From positions 9,636,260 through 9,700,259 of the forward strand of contig JAXIVH010000007.1 in the NCBI GenBank assembly GCA_036785325.1: 64,000 nucleotides of DNA, given 5' to 3'. The notes beneath the pieces were generated by a model, which was not told the origin of the DNA, searched no databases, and saw only the letters and a list, made by a program, of their open reading frames with translations. Shown here piece after piece: positions 1 to 14,099 of this stretch. Source of the DNA: Urophycis tenuis. Its lineage: Eukaryota; Chordata; Actinopteri; Gadiformes; Phycidae. Position 1 is the first letter of the stretch, and the number at the start of each line of letters is the position of its first letter. Made by a program: the position numbers and the translations under genes.

Positions 1-274
1 TTTCACACTGTCTTGTTTTCATCGTGATTCCCCCCCCCCCCCCCCCCCCCATCTGCTTTGTTGAATTAACACAACCTGAGGTGTTTCTTTGAAATCACCC
101 TCTCGAACATTTTGTGGTTGAATCAATTTAAATGTACTTTCCCCCTGCCCCGCTCTTAATCAATACAGAAAATGTGTCCTAGAAACATTATTACACTTTG
201 CTTTTCCTTTCAATGGAGATAAATCCACAAACTCTGAGGTTGCTGCAGCTGAAATGTCTCCTCCATGCGTCCGT

Positions 275-480
275 CATAGCTGTAGCAGTGTCCTTGCTCC
301 CCAACACATAGGTGGCTTTAACTGGGCTCCTCCAGCACCGGGACACAGCGTGGTGATGGTGATGAAGCTGGTGTGTTGTGTAGAATGTGTAGCCAATGGG
401 AATGGTGGTCCATGTTGGAGATCTTCCTGTGCAGCCTCACCCAGTCCCAGAGTCCAGTCCAGTCTGACTCGGGACAGGTG
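275..480 (-). pseudogene. Possible PCBD (pterin-4a-carbinolamine dehydratase)-like fragment
   Basis: On the minus strand one frame reads a VRLHRKISNMDHHSHW-like stretch, reminiscent of the PCBD active-site segment (...EKMDHHPEW...). After a one-base frame change the next frame gives FITITT, like the following ITLTT strand of PCBD. The spacing between the pieces is two residues longer than in the family, the frame is broken, and no flanking exons were found. It could be a decayed pseudogene, an exon with an assembly indel, or chance similarity. Known for the family: PCBD recycles the pterin cofactor and dimerises HNF1. Nothing here shows that this copy is functional. Confidence 0.2.
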
Positions 481-504
481 AGGCTGCTGGAAGCAGCCAT
501 GGAC

Positions 505-549
505 CACACACACACACACAAAGACAGATGCACTCAAGCATGCACGCAT

Positions 550-618
<69 letters not shown>

Positions 619-658
619 GACAGACGCACTCAAGCATGCACGCATGCACACACACACA

Positions 659-689
<31 letters not shown>

Positions 690-692
690 TCC
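505..692. repeat. Compound (AC)n microsatellite with duplicated flank
   Basis: Several (AC)n blocks are separated by two copies of a unique flank of about 30 bp (AAAGACAGAYGCACTCAAGC followed by ATGCACGCATGC). The flank has duplicated together with the array, so the array grew by segmental copying as well as by slippage. Confidence 0.9.
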
Positions 693-1165
693 ACAATCGT
701 CAACCAATAGTCGTTTAGAATGTGAGATGACAGGGGTCTTGTTTCACCCTCAAGGTGCAGACTGTTTTAAAACACCTAATCACGTTATCCTCATGCTAAT
801 CGGATCATAACGACCAGATTGTATCCATATAGAATCAAAAGCTGTTTTTCCCCCCAACGGTCACCCCAGAAGTCATCGATCACTTATTGTCGTGTGTTGT
901 CTTTAACCACACTGTGTAGAGCCACACAGTCATGTCCCTTGTTCTTCTCCTCTGAATGCTATGAACCAGCACACGGCTGCCTGATGCCCATTGTATATGG
1001 AATCACAGACAACAGTGGTGTATTTCATTTGCAAAGGCCCCTAAATAATGCTCTTATGCCTCACCTTTGACCCTGTGCTTTATTGCCCGTCAGCTGACCG
1101 GGTTGTTTTATGGCGAAAAAACGTAAGCGTTGGATTTAAAGCCGACCGCTCCGCCCGGCACGCAG

Positions 1166-1231
1166 GATATTTGCAGCATATTTGCAGGATATTTGCAGGA
1201 TGTTTGCAGGATGTTTGCAGGATGTTTGCAC
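1166..1231. repeat. 11-bp tandem repeat (AGGATGTTTGC)
   Basis: About six head-to-tail copies of an 11-bp unit, the first ones with ATATTTGC in place of ATGTTTGC. It lies in the putative nmnat3 intron, with no sign of function. Confidence 0.75.
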
Positions 1232-1778
1232 TGCAATGAGCAAGTCGTTTTACTTTAGTCAGCAAATTCACTGTCAACATGGGAGTTTTTTAAAATTCAA
1301 AACATAAAACGGTAGCTATTCAAATATGGCCACATTCATTAACTCGTTATTTTTAGTCGGTACGCCTGGAATGTATTTCTGGGCATCTCTCGACTTTGTG
1401 TGAAACATGTCCTATCTTCCTTCAAGGCTGACTCATAGAATTTCCATCAATGCAAGGTGTTTGCCAGGCGACTTGGAGAGGTGGACTAAAATATGTCTTC
1501 ATGCTTAACTACGACCGCACTGCTGCTGCTGCTATAGCTTGAATCTTTAATAACCCGCTAGGCTTCTGTCTGTACCATACTAGCATGTCACCTTATATAC
1601 ACGTCTGTTTTCCGTTTCCATTTTAGGTGCAATGAAAATCACAAACAGAGCAGCAAATGAAACAGATTTAGTCTGAACTGCTTGCGCCTCTAGCCATCTC
1701 GTCGATTTGCGTTGATCCGCGTGGAAAAGCAGTCGTGAATCATGACTTGGAAGTGAAATCCGGTCCTCTGCTTTTCAG

Positions 1779-4700
1779 GTAACTACCAGGTGGTTAAAGG
1801 CATTGTCTCTCCAGTGAGTGACGGCTATGGCAAACAGGGCCTGGCGTCGGCCAAGCACAGAATTGCCATGGCGAGGCTGGCCCTGCAGAGCTCTGATTGG
1901 ATCACGGTGGACGAATGGGAGAGCGAGCGGCCAGACTGGACAGAGACAGTCGTCACTTTGAGGTGTGGAATCATCCTTTCAGAATTAATAGATTGTGTCT
2001 TTAAAAAAAAAAGAGAAGAGAGAAGCCTTCAGCTTTAATCTCTATTAGACGCTGGAATAATTGTGTCACGCAAATTGAACGAGAGTAGGTCCAGTTACAC
2101 CCTATAATCAGCATTTCAGAGCCCTGGATGGACATGCATATTTCATAAGAGTGTTCTGCAGCCGACCACTTAATTTAAAAAGATGTGTTTTTTTTTTTTC
2201 TTCCTTTGGATACAGTGCAAATCATCACCCCTGTCTCGTTCCTCTCCGTTGTTTGTTGTAGATGTAGGCAGTTATTCCCTGTCTATCCCAACACACTCTG
2301 TTTGGCTCTGCACGCAATGTTTTATTCAGAGAGCGCTGGTTTCAAATCACTTTGGAGAGTTACTTCACAGGCAATTTATTCAAGGCTGCTTGGCATGTCG
2401 GACAGTACAGCCGGCTAAATCATGTGCATCGAACACTGTAATTAATCTCCCCAGAGTAAATGTGTTTTATTCCGTATTTGTATGTGTTTAAATCTAGTCA
2501 AGCGGCGCAGACGCTTCCTCGCAGCCACTTGAGTTGTCGTTCTGTTGAGACGCCGATAAAGCTGACGTGTGGTTTTTATCATGTACTTGTATCAACTGAA
2601 CCGCTGATGTATGAGGCGTAACATGTCCCCCTTCAACGGCAGCGCGGGATGCCAAGCCCGTTTGCGGTTTGCCCTCCGTCGGTAACGGCGTCACGTCGTT
2701 GAGGTTTGGGGTTGACAATAGCTTGAGTCTCTGGACGCGCTGACCGCTCACGTCCACCTCTCCGCGCTGCAGAGTTGAACCCCAGTTGACCGTATTCGGC
2801 TTCCCCGCTTCCCCGGGACCCGCCTCGCTCCACGCCTGCATCCAACCGCGTTACAGTGCGGCGGGATATTCCCGATATTCCCGTTCATTCCATTACATAG
2901 CGCTCTCTAGAGTCCCCCCCCCCCCCACCCCCCCCACCCCACCCCACCACCACCACCCCTTCCTGTTTGCTAGCACCGCTCTGTGCCAACATCGACCATT
3001 AGTGTGAAACAAGGACCGCTGCTGCGGGGGGCCCTCCAGGCTCTAAATCATCCGGCCGGCGCTGTTTTTTCCGCGGCGCCGTCAGAGCCGGGCCAGCCGG
3101 GGGCCCGGTGAGTTAATGTCCCGGCGAGGTTGAGGCGGCCGGCGGTGCCACAACAACCACCCGAGGCCCCGGGGCACTTTTACGACCGTAATATTTTCTG
3201 CGCTCTCCGGTTCCGACCGCGGCGCCCCCCCCCCCCCGCGGCCCGATATTGTATCCCGGGCGACGTGTACACGCGCGTCTAAATTAGTTATATGGCTTTC
3301 ATTTATTCACGTCTTGATGTGTTTGTGTCATATTTAGCACCGCGCTAAATATGTCGGCCCAACAGTCTGGGCCCCAACAGCCGACTTTATCCAGGGTGAA
3401 TAATTCAGCGCCACCTCATGAGTGAAGCGCCCCCGCGGCCCAACAGCGTCAGGCTGCATTACGGTCGTTCTCCAGAGGGGGCGCCCTTCACCTCTTTCAT
3501 GACCCTCCACCTGCGTTATTCCATTATTCAACCGCTGACGTCTACCGCTCCCTGTTACCCATAAATCCCCTTGTTGGGTGTACCGGCCGACCGGGAGCTA
3601 AGCTGCGGGGGGGGGGGGGGTTACGCAACGAAGAAGCTGCTTAGAGTATGAAGTGGCCCGTTGTCTGTGGCACCAGGACCCTGTGAGAGGCGATGGTGCT
3701 GGTGGTGGTGGTGGTGGTGGTGGTCCAGCCCTCCGCGCCTCCGTCACATCACATGCACACACACACACACGTGCACGTGTGTGTGTACACAAACACACAA
3801 ATCAGCTCGAATACCGATAAGAGGATTTGCTTTAAATCAAAGGACTTATGAGTTTAAGCTATTTTTATATTATGGTGAACTGCTCCTCTAATTAGATCTT
3901 GTAATTATTCAGGGTTTTTTTTTTCTGACTTTCTCGTTTTCTCTCTCTCTCTCTTCCCCCTCCTCTCCACACCTCTGGCGGGTCTGAAGGCATCACCATG
4001 GGCGCATACTGAAACAGTACCAGCAAAGCACAGGTAACTCCATTAAAATGATAATGCGTCATGCCATCCGTTGTTGCACATCGACCCCATATCACGGGCT
4101 GCGGAGCTTACTAAGCATCCGCCCTAAAGCAGTCCTTTAAATGAAGGATGAGGATCAGAGATTTGCGTCGGTGCCATACATTGTTCCTGTGCTCAACATG
4201 TTGCTCATTAGCGCCCTGTGTGCGCTTTGGACTGCATGCTGAAGTTAGAAATTAGCGATAGCTTTAGACTTAGCTTGGATGTAGCTTGTAACTGAAGAGA
4301 ATCTGCTAAGAATATGCTATTTAGTTTATAATAACAATAATAACAATGCTTTTTTTTTTTTAAAGGTGCCTTTCAAAGCACTCAAGGACTCCTTACAAGA
4401 CAAGTTAAAAAACAAGAAACAGTGGCACACTCTGTCAGTGTGTGACAGAGTGTATAAGTATGCCACTCAGAATAAGTGTGTTTTTAGGTGTGATTTAAAG
4501 GAATCATGGAGAGTCAGAGTCAGAAGTGCGAATGTCTGGTGGGAAAGAGTTCCAGTTTAGGCGTATGTGTTTTTTTTTAAATGGTCTATTTTGTTTGCCG
4601 TGTGAAGCAATCGAACCTGTAGCCAGCCCATGAATCACAGCTTGACATTGGTAGATGTTGCATAATAATATATACAAATACAAAATGGCCTCCCTCTTTA

Positions 4701-5821
4701 AGATTGATGGATGTCACTATATTTTGTTCCATTATGTAGTTGGGACTTTCTATGAACGCTTCTGTTCTCCTATCATTGTCAGTCTCTGAATTGCTGGAAA
4801 TGGCGTCGTCACTACATGACTCATGCCCTGGTAACAGAAAAAACAAAACAAAAAAACCCAACCAACCAACTGCATTTAATTTGCGAGACAAGCGTGGTCG
4901 CCGGCTATTTCCACCCCGGGCTCCTCTGTATGCATGAGGCCCCGGGCCTCGTTAACCAGCCCATTTGAGTGCCGGTGTCTCTCGCTCGCTCCGGTCCTGC
5001 CTCACAATTGGCTCATCAATTCCATCACGGCGGCGGGTCACACGTTGTGCGGCCCCGGGGTTCACGTTAACGGGACGACCCCCGGTGGTCCGGTCTGGGT
5101 AGGAGGGGGCCGGCGGGCCGCGGCGTGGTTCAACCTGCCACTTGATTAGAGATTCACAGTGTGGCGCGACGCTCCGAGCGAGCCGGCGGTCTTGTTGTCG
5201 GCGCTTTTGCTGTCCACACGCCGTCTCTCCAAAATACTAATAATAACACCATAAGCAGTAGGGTGATGATAAAATATTCATAATAAAACGAAGCCGAAAA
5301 TAATGACCCCCCCGTGACAGGGGATACGAGTCCAGCCGACTGAGTCTATAATTTTTCTCTTCTTCCCTTTATTTACCTTTTACTCATTGGGTATTTTTTT
5401 TGCGGGGGGGTTATTCGGGTTATCATCACCAGGTCCGCCGCCGCAGCTCAAGCTGCTCTGCGGCGCCGACTTCCTGGACACCTTCGACTCGCCGGGCCTG
5501 TGGCGGCCCGAGCACGTGGACGAGCTGGCGGGCGCCTTCGGCCTGGTGTGCGTGAGCCGCGGCGGGCGGCGGGCGGAGCGCGCGGCCCACGAGTCGGACA
5601 CGCTGTGGCGCCACCGCCACAACGTGTTCGCCGTGCGCGAGTGGGTGCGCAACGAGACCAGCGCCACCGCCGTGCGCCGGGCGCTGCGCCGGGGCCTCAG
5701 CGTCAAGTACCTGCTGCCCGACGCCGTGGTGGAGTACGTGGGCCGCCACCGCCTCTACACGGACGCCAGCGAGAGGAGGAACCAGGGCACGCCGCTCCGA
5801 CCCCTCACCATGCAGGGCTAG
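1779..5821 (+). CDS. nmnat3: Nicotinamide/nicotinate mononucleotide adenylyltransferase 3 (5'-partial)
   Basis: NMNAT enzymes join NMN or NaMN to ATP-derived AMP, giving NAD+ or NaAD; NMNAT3 is the paralogue usually placed in mitochondria. Three exons are visible: 1779-1962, 3990-4033 and 5433-5821 (stop TAG at 5819-5821). Exon 1779 encodes YQVVKGIVSPVSDGYGKQ and HRIAMARLALQSSDWI, close to NMNAT3 of other vertebrates. The 44-nt middle exon encodes RHHHGRILKQYQQST and restores the phase exactly. The last exon has LKLLCGADFLDTF, the conserved SATAVRR segment (the family SxTxxR motif) and KYLLPDAVVEYV. All phases match, about 205 codons with no frameshift. The exon carrying the N-terminal GxFxPxxxxH motif lies upstream of the window. 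The last exon is unusually GC- and Arg-rich. NMNAT1 and NMNAT2 fit less well. Confidence 0.93.
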
Positions 5822-6153
5822 GCGTGGTGCTGGGGGGGGGGGGGGGGGGCTGATGAGAGCCACGCGGACTCAGCTTCTTCACATCCACGGCGTGTCTGAC
5901 AACGCCGTATGCGGGCGAAACCTGAACTGTGGATCCGTTCCCTGCTGAGTGCGTGTGAGCGAATGTTGGAAGTGCTCACAGCCGGTGGGCTGTCGCACAT
6001 TATGGGGGGGGGGGGGGGGGGGGGCAAAGCCAAAAAGCCGAAAACAAGTACCTTTCAAAAATGGAACGGGAAGCAGGAAGTTAGAATTTTGCTCCCCGGG
6101 GATTTTTCTGTTGCCTTATTATTCTTTTTGTGTCGTTGTTGGAGTGCTGTGTC

Positions 6154-6159
6154 ATTAAA
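6154..6159 (+). terminator. nmnat3: Candidate nmnat3 polyadenylation signal ATTAAA
   Basis: ATTAAA about 330 nt after the nmnat3 stop codon. It is the commonest variant of AATAAA. A later AATAAA near 6470 is an alternative. Confidence 0.35.
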
Positions 6160-6522
6160 GCGCTGCTGTTCGATAAATCCCGAATATGCTTGTTGGTAGT
6201 TAGGGGGTGGAGTGTTTTGCTTATATTAGCCTTTGTGTTCATTCTGCGGTGTGTGTGTGTGTGTGTGTGTGTTTGTGTATGTGAGTGAGTTCCACTGAGC
6301 GTTAAGATTACTGAGGTGATTACAAAACTCTTGCAGCCTTGGACTGTAAATTAGAAGGGGGTGTGGGGGGGTAACAACAACACACCAGCAATATTATTTT
6401 AGCCACAGAAACATGCAATTATTTTTACATAACACGTTTTTATTGTATTGTAGCCAGAGAGAAAAAATTAATAAAATGTCTCCAATGGTTAATCGTCGAC
6501 TGTATCATTGGGTAAAACACGC

Positions 6523-6527
6523 GCACA

Positions 6528-6590
<63 letters not shown>
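6523..6590. repeat. (AC)n microsatellite
   Basis: About 33 AC units introduced by an ACGCGCACACGCGC stretch, between nmnat3 and rbp1. Confidence 0.95.
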
Positions 6591-7346
6591 TGTGAAGTTA
6601 TTCAGCCACTGGAGCTTGGAGGTGTCGGCACTGTAGGAGCAGGGAGCGGGGTGGTAAAGGTGCTATTCTGAGATACCTGGGACTTGGCAAGCCTTTAAAA
6701 ACGTTTTGCTGTGGGTGGGTGCGCGCGCCACAGCTACCCAAGTGCGTTGACGGGTGTGGACTTTGGGTTGGGGTTTGGTTTTTTTTTTTTAACGTACAAA
6801 ACGTAATCGCTTAGAAAGAACACGGCTTATCCTCTGCTATAATGTGCCTACTATTTAATAAAGTAACTTATCTGTTTGATATTAAAAAAAAAATGCTTTG
6901 ATATTGAAGCGATGCATAGACCTTCCGTTCCGTTCACTCCTTTGCGTTACACATGGGGCTGCTCATGTTGAATGGATGCAGCGACGCATACCATATGTGT
7001 CGCTATAAGGGAATTACGCCTAGCTTTTACCACATTTTTGTCACACATAATGCACTGCTAATAACGCATGGGGGCTTTTATCCTAATCCCCAGGAGTCCA
7101 ACGCTTTACCAGCCTTTAGGTTTGCACAATGTGTTGAATTCATCCCGTTTCCGTCGTACGGTGGGTTAATGCGTGATGAGGTAACACCAGAACAGGTAGG
7201 CCCGGGTGGAGGAGGAGACACGTGGGAGGTACCGCGATGGACAGGTAATCGGATTAGATTGGAAATTGGTTAAAACTCAGAGTTTCGACGGCCATTGAGC
7301 ATCACTTGCACCTTCACTGGAAGTAAGAGCCACCAACACTGCCAAG

Positions 7347-10470
<3,124 letters not shown>

Positions 10471-10911
10471 GTCTGTTCCACCAGGAAACACACAAAATGG
10501 CGCCTGTTGGATCAGAGGGGCCCTCGCAGAGACACATCACATGATACAATAGCACACCAATGATCTCCTCTTCAGTAGCACCTCCTACCAAACACCCTTA
10601 TAGCATATTCATTATAATATATTGATTACAGTAACTGCCATGTGTTTTAATTTCAACTAAAGTATGTCATTACTTGGCAGGGGGGGGGGGGGGGGGGGCG
10701 GCCCCGTGATTAACTGCGAGATTGATTTGAGCACTAGTGAAGAATAGCTATAGACGTGAAAACGAGTTTCTCTGATGACAAGACGGGGACTGGACCAATG
10801 AGAATGTGAGGAGGGCAGATAAAAAACATATTGTGTTCTCTGATTGGTTGTTATTGTTGTTGGTGTTGTAGATAGCTATGAAGCCAAATTAATTTTCTCC
10901 TCAAAGAGGTG

Positions 10912-10917
10912 AATAAA
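10912..10917 (+). terminator. rbp1: Candidate rbp1 polyadenylation signal AATAAA
   Basis: Canonical AATAAA about 440 nt after the rbp1 stop codon. A second lies near 11020. A poly(dG) tract at 10681-10698 falls inside the presumed 3'UTR. Confidence 0.5.
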
Positions 10918-11533
10918 AAGTTGGATATAAAAAGTGTCATCTATGTATATATATATATGTATATATACAGTATATATTTTTTGCCCAATCCCTTCGTGAT
11001 GGTGCCATTAATAACCAATCAATAAACTAACTTCCAAACAGGTTCCTGGTTTGAGAATGTTTATTTCGACTGAAATCGATTTTTGTGAGCTAGTAATGGT
11101 GATGACCAGATAGACAAACTTTGTTCCTGCATTAGACTATTTTCCCACAGCAACACTCGGCAACAGAGCATGCCTTTGGTGCCCCTGAGTGGGGAATTTG
11201 AGAGGCCTGTATTTCACTGGAAAACAACAAAAAACGGATTTATCTATTCTATTCGCAACTCTCCAAATTCTACAAGAGAATCTCTCGAGCACCTGTTTAA
11301 TGTCATTCACATATGCTGACTATGCACTGTAGAAATGGTCTGACTACATTCACATCAATGCTCAAAGTTCACATATTGCGGTTTAGTGTTTAAACTGAAT
11401 AAATACAAGTGCCAGGGAAAGATGATGATTGTGCGGGAAATATATATCTTCACAGGATGTATAAAACAGTTGATGCCTGAATATGGAAATATACAGATGT
11501 CTAAATATGAAATCATGTTTAGTTGGAGTTGTT

Positions 11534-11536
<3 letters not shown>

Positions 11537-11592
<56 letters not shown>

Positions 11593-11643
11593 GTACATGG
11601 ACGTCTGAGCCTACAAACACCAGCACACACACGCGCGCGCACA

Positions 11644-11682
<39 letters not shown>
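11537..11682. repeat. Paired (GT)n and (AC)n microsatellites, inverted
   Basis: A (GT)n block and, about 50 bp on, an (AC)n block. The two arrays are complementary, so a transcript could fold into a long hairpin. Confidence 0.85.
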
Positions 11683-11683
<1 letters not shown>

Positions 11684-11860
11684 CACGTGTCACGTGTGTG
11701 TGTGTGATTGATCACCGTCACCTCCCACAACTACTATGAAAAGATGTGTCCCCTACAATTGACCTCCCCCCCCCCACCCCACCCCCCCCCCCACCCACCC
11801 ACCCCCACCCCCTGCCCTCCATTCAAACTGCCAATACCCTCCTCCTTCTAAGAGCCATAA

Positions 11861-11871
11861 CTTATCTTATC
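11861..11871 (-). promoter_or_regulatory. rbp2: Tandem GATA-factor sites upstream of rbp2
   Basis: CTTATCTTATC reads as two overlapping GATAAG sites on the minus strand, about 35 bp upstream of the TATA-like box. GATA factors drive many enterocyte genes, and mammalian RBP2 is enterocyte-specific, so this is a plausible tissue-specific element. Binding is inferred. Confidence 0.35.
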
Positions 11872-11905
11872 AATAGCTTTCTGCCCCCAAGTCCCGTTCA
11901 ACTCA

Positions 11906-11914
11906 CATAAAAAG
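11906..11914 (+). promoter_or_regulatory. rbp2: TATA-like box of rbp2
   Basis: CATAAAAAG about 95 bp upstream of the rbp2 ATG, followed by a short (CT)n initiator-like region. The spacing suits a start site near 11940. Other genes in the window show CpG-rich, TATA-less starts. Confidence 0.5.
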
Positions 11915-12002
11915 GATCGGACCACAGCTCTCTCTCTCTCTCGCTCTCTCTCCCTGTGTGTGCACTGTCTAAAGTCTACATAGACCCTGCTAAGCCTCCA
12001 CC

Positions 12003-13983
12003 ATGCCCGTGGACTTCAATGGAAAATGGATACTGGAAACCAATAACAAGTTTGAGGAATACCTGAAAGCCTTAAGTAAGATGCTTTTGATTTTGTGTGA
12101 CGTTTTGAGCGGCAGCCTAGATGATGCAGATTGAGAGAGTAACACATATACACAAGCATTTGAACTCAGCAATTGTATTCCACCTGTTAGGTGCATGATT
12201 ACTACACAATCATCTGGATGATATTTGAATATCTTTCACTATTTACATTATTTAGGATGCTGACCTGACCAAAATAAAAGCAACCGCTGCAAAGCAATCA
12301 GAACATTGCTTCCTTCTTGGACATGAAGCCTTGCATTTGAGTAGAAATGGTGTGTGTTGGGTGGCGACTGCAGGCCATTGGGCAACGCATCCTACTGTAC
12401 AATGCCCCTTGGTCCCAAACAGCACGCAACTAATCTTATCTTTCTACTTATCAACCCACTCCCCTGACTTTCACAGGACTTATTCAGTAACATCTCTCTC
12501 ATTTTATCATATTCTTAATTTTAAATGCTTAAATCTGTACTTACATATATTGCATACTTACAACACAAAAGCTTTGGCCTTTGAAAAACCAGCCGATCAT
12601 TAGAATCAATACAAAATGACAAATGTATCTGCCATTTTAACCAGCACTATTCCAGTCCCACTGTCATGTTTTTTGTTTTGTTTTTGTTTTTCATAGATAT
12701 CGATTTTGCCACGAGGAAAATCGCCATGTCCCTGTCTCAGACCAAAGTGGTCACCCAGCACGGAGACTCCTTTGAGTTCCAGACGCTGAGCACTTTCCGG
12801 AACTATGAGCATTCCTTCACAGTAGGGGTCGAATTTGACGAGTTCACCAAGGGACTAGATAACAGACACGTCAAGGTGGGTCGCTCGGCACCTGCACCTC
12901 CAGTCACTCACAGAGGCTCTTCTGCTCTCGATAATTACGGCAAATGGTGGCGCTAATTAGCGGTAGCGTAGGCTTAGTTCATACAACGGCCCGTAAAGCA
13001 CTTTCAGACTGTGACTGTAATTACGGGCTATAAAATAGCATTGTATGTATTGTATAGCCAATGCTATACAATAGCATTGGCTATACAATTGAATTGACTA
13101 AAGGTAGTTCTGTATGAGCACACCACATATCTAAAGCCTGTAACACACAGGGCAGTGGCTCACAGCCTAAATGTACTGTGTTTGATCCCCGATGTCCACT
13201 GTTAACTTGCAGGCATCCTTGAGCAAGAGGCCTAGCTCTGCTATCGAGGTTTGGATGAAAGCATCTGCTGATTGACGGGATACATATCTAATTTGCTGCA
13301 ACAGCAGAAAAAAAAATGCTACGTTGTTGAAAGATGAAATAACCAGCTCTAAAAATTGGCTTTGGCAATCGATTGACAAATAGATTAAAAGCTAACGTCC
13401 TATCAGTCCGATTGTATGAGGTTTAGTAAATATTTCCAGTGTTTTCTGGACCTAATAGATCAAAAACCCATCAAACTACTTTTAGTTTATAGCACACACA
13501 CCTCTAACCACAGCTGCCAGGTCAAATACAGAGATGAGGCATTGAGTTCAGCTGTTCCTACACTTTCATTGGACCATTGAACCTCTGGAGCCCAGTGGCC
13601 AGTTTCCACAAAGTGAGCGTTACGTCCTCTGATCGCGACATCTCCCGGCTGTCTTCCAGAGTCTGGTCACCTGGGAGGGAGACAAGCTGGTGTGCACCCA
13701 GAAAGGAGAGAAGGCGAACCGCGGCTGGAAGCATTGGATCGAAGGAGACAAGCTGTACCTGGTGGGTTGTTAAGACGTCAGTCCTATGAGATCATGAGAA
13801 CGGAACACAAATGGATGACATGGCTTGATTGATTTTTGCTGTTGTTGTTGTTGTTGTTGTTGTCGCACATTGTTTCTGGTGTCGTGGATGTCTGCGCCGG
13901 TTAACTTGATTCTCTGTCTTTCCCCACAGGAGTTAACTTGCGAGGATGTAGTTTCTGTTCAAGTCTTCGCGCGGAAAGAATAA
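12003..13983 (+). CDS. rbp2: Cellular retinol-binding protein 2
   Basis: Cytosolic FABP-family carrier of retinol and retinal in enterocytes, acting in vitamin A absorption and chylomicron retinyl-ester formation. Four exons with family-standard lengths: 12003-12075 (73), 12697-12875 (179), 13660-13761 (102) and 13930-13983 (54), giving 135 aa. The start MPVDFNGKWILETNNKFEEY is followed by IDFATRKIAMSLSQTKVV, TFRNYEHSFTVGVEFDEF, GLDNRHVK, SLVTWEGDKLVCTQKGEK, GWKHWIEGDKLYLELTC and the end FARKE. The run IDFATRKIA and the WIEGDKLYLELTC segment separate RBP2 from RBP1. The frame is intact throughout. It sits in tandem behind rbp1, as in other vertebrates. A TATA-like box and tandem GATA sites precede it. 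Confidence 0.96.
13049..13089. repeat. Perfect 16-bp inverted repeat (hairpin) in rbp2 intron 2
   Basis: Arms 13049-13064 and 13074-13089 are exact reverse complements (ATTGTATAGCCAATGC) around a 9-nt AT-rich loop. It may be the core of a decayed palindromic MITE. Confidence 0.8.
13145..13290 (+). mobile_element. Degenerate tRNA-derived SINE
   Basis: A tRNA-like head (GCAGTGGCTCA, then TTTGATCCCC near a B-box) is followed by a TTTGGATGAAAGCATCTGCTG tail, the same tail type as the younger SINEs of this window. It is strongly diverged. Confidence 0.5.
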
Positions 13984-14070
13984 AATTCAAACATTGGGAA
14001 CTGTTTCCATCCGCTCGTTCATTCATTCAATGCACCAAAGGGCTCCATTGTTGTTTGCAAAGATACATGT

Positions 14071-14076
14071 AATAAA
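14071..14076 (+). terminator. rbp2: rbp2 polyadenylation signal AATAAA
   Basis: Canonical AATAAA 88 nt after the rbp2 stop codon, followed within 30 nt by a T-rich stretch. Confidence 0.7.
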
Positions 14077-14099
14077 CACATTTTTGTTAAAGATGAGCT

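Larger units (their letters stand above)
1..1778. other. Upstream/intronic DNA 5' of the first visible nmnat3 exon
   Basis: Probably nmnat3 intron, because the exon with the N-terminal nucleotide-binding motif (GxFxPxxxxH type) must lie further upstream and I could not find it here. The stretch holds a poly(dC) run at 31-50, a weak carbinolamine-dehydratase-like fragment on the minus strand, a compound (AC)n repeat at 505-692 and a short 11-bp tandem repeat at 1166-1231. Nothing else is recognisable. Confidence 0.5.
5822..7346. other. nmnat3 3' flank and rbp1 upstream region
   Basis: Contains the presumed nmnat3 3'UTR, poly(dG) tracts near 5831-5849 and 6003-6023, a short (GT)n at 6250-6271, an (AC)n array at 6523-6590 and the rbp1 5' flank and leader. 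I see no further coding sequence. Confidence 0.6.
10918..12002. other. rbp1-rbp2 intergenic region and rbp2 promoter
   Basis: Holds a (TA)-rich stretch near 10942-10977, a (GT)n array at 11537-11588, an (AC)n array at 11641-11682, a C-rich stretch near 11763-11815 and then the rbp2 promoter elements. No gene is seen. Confidence 0.6.
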
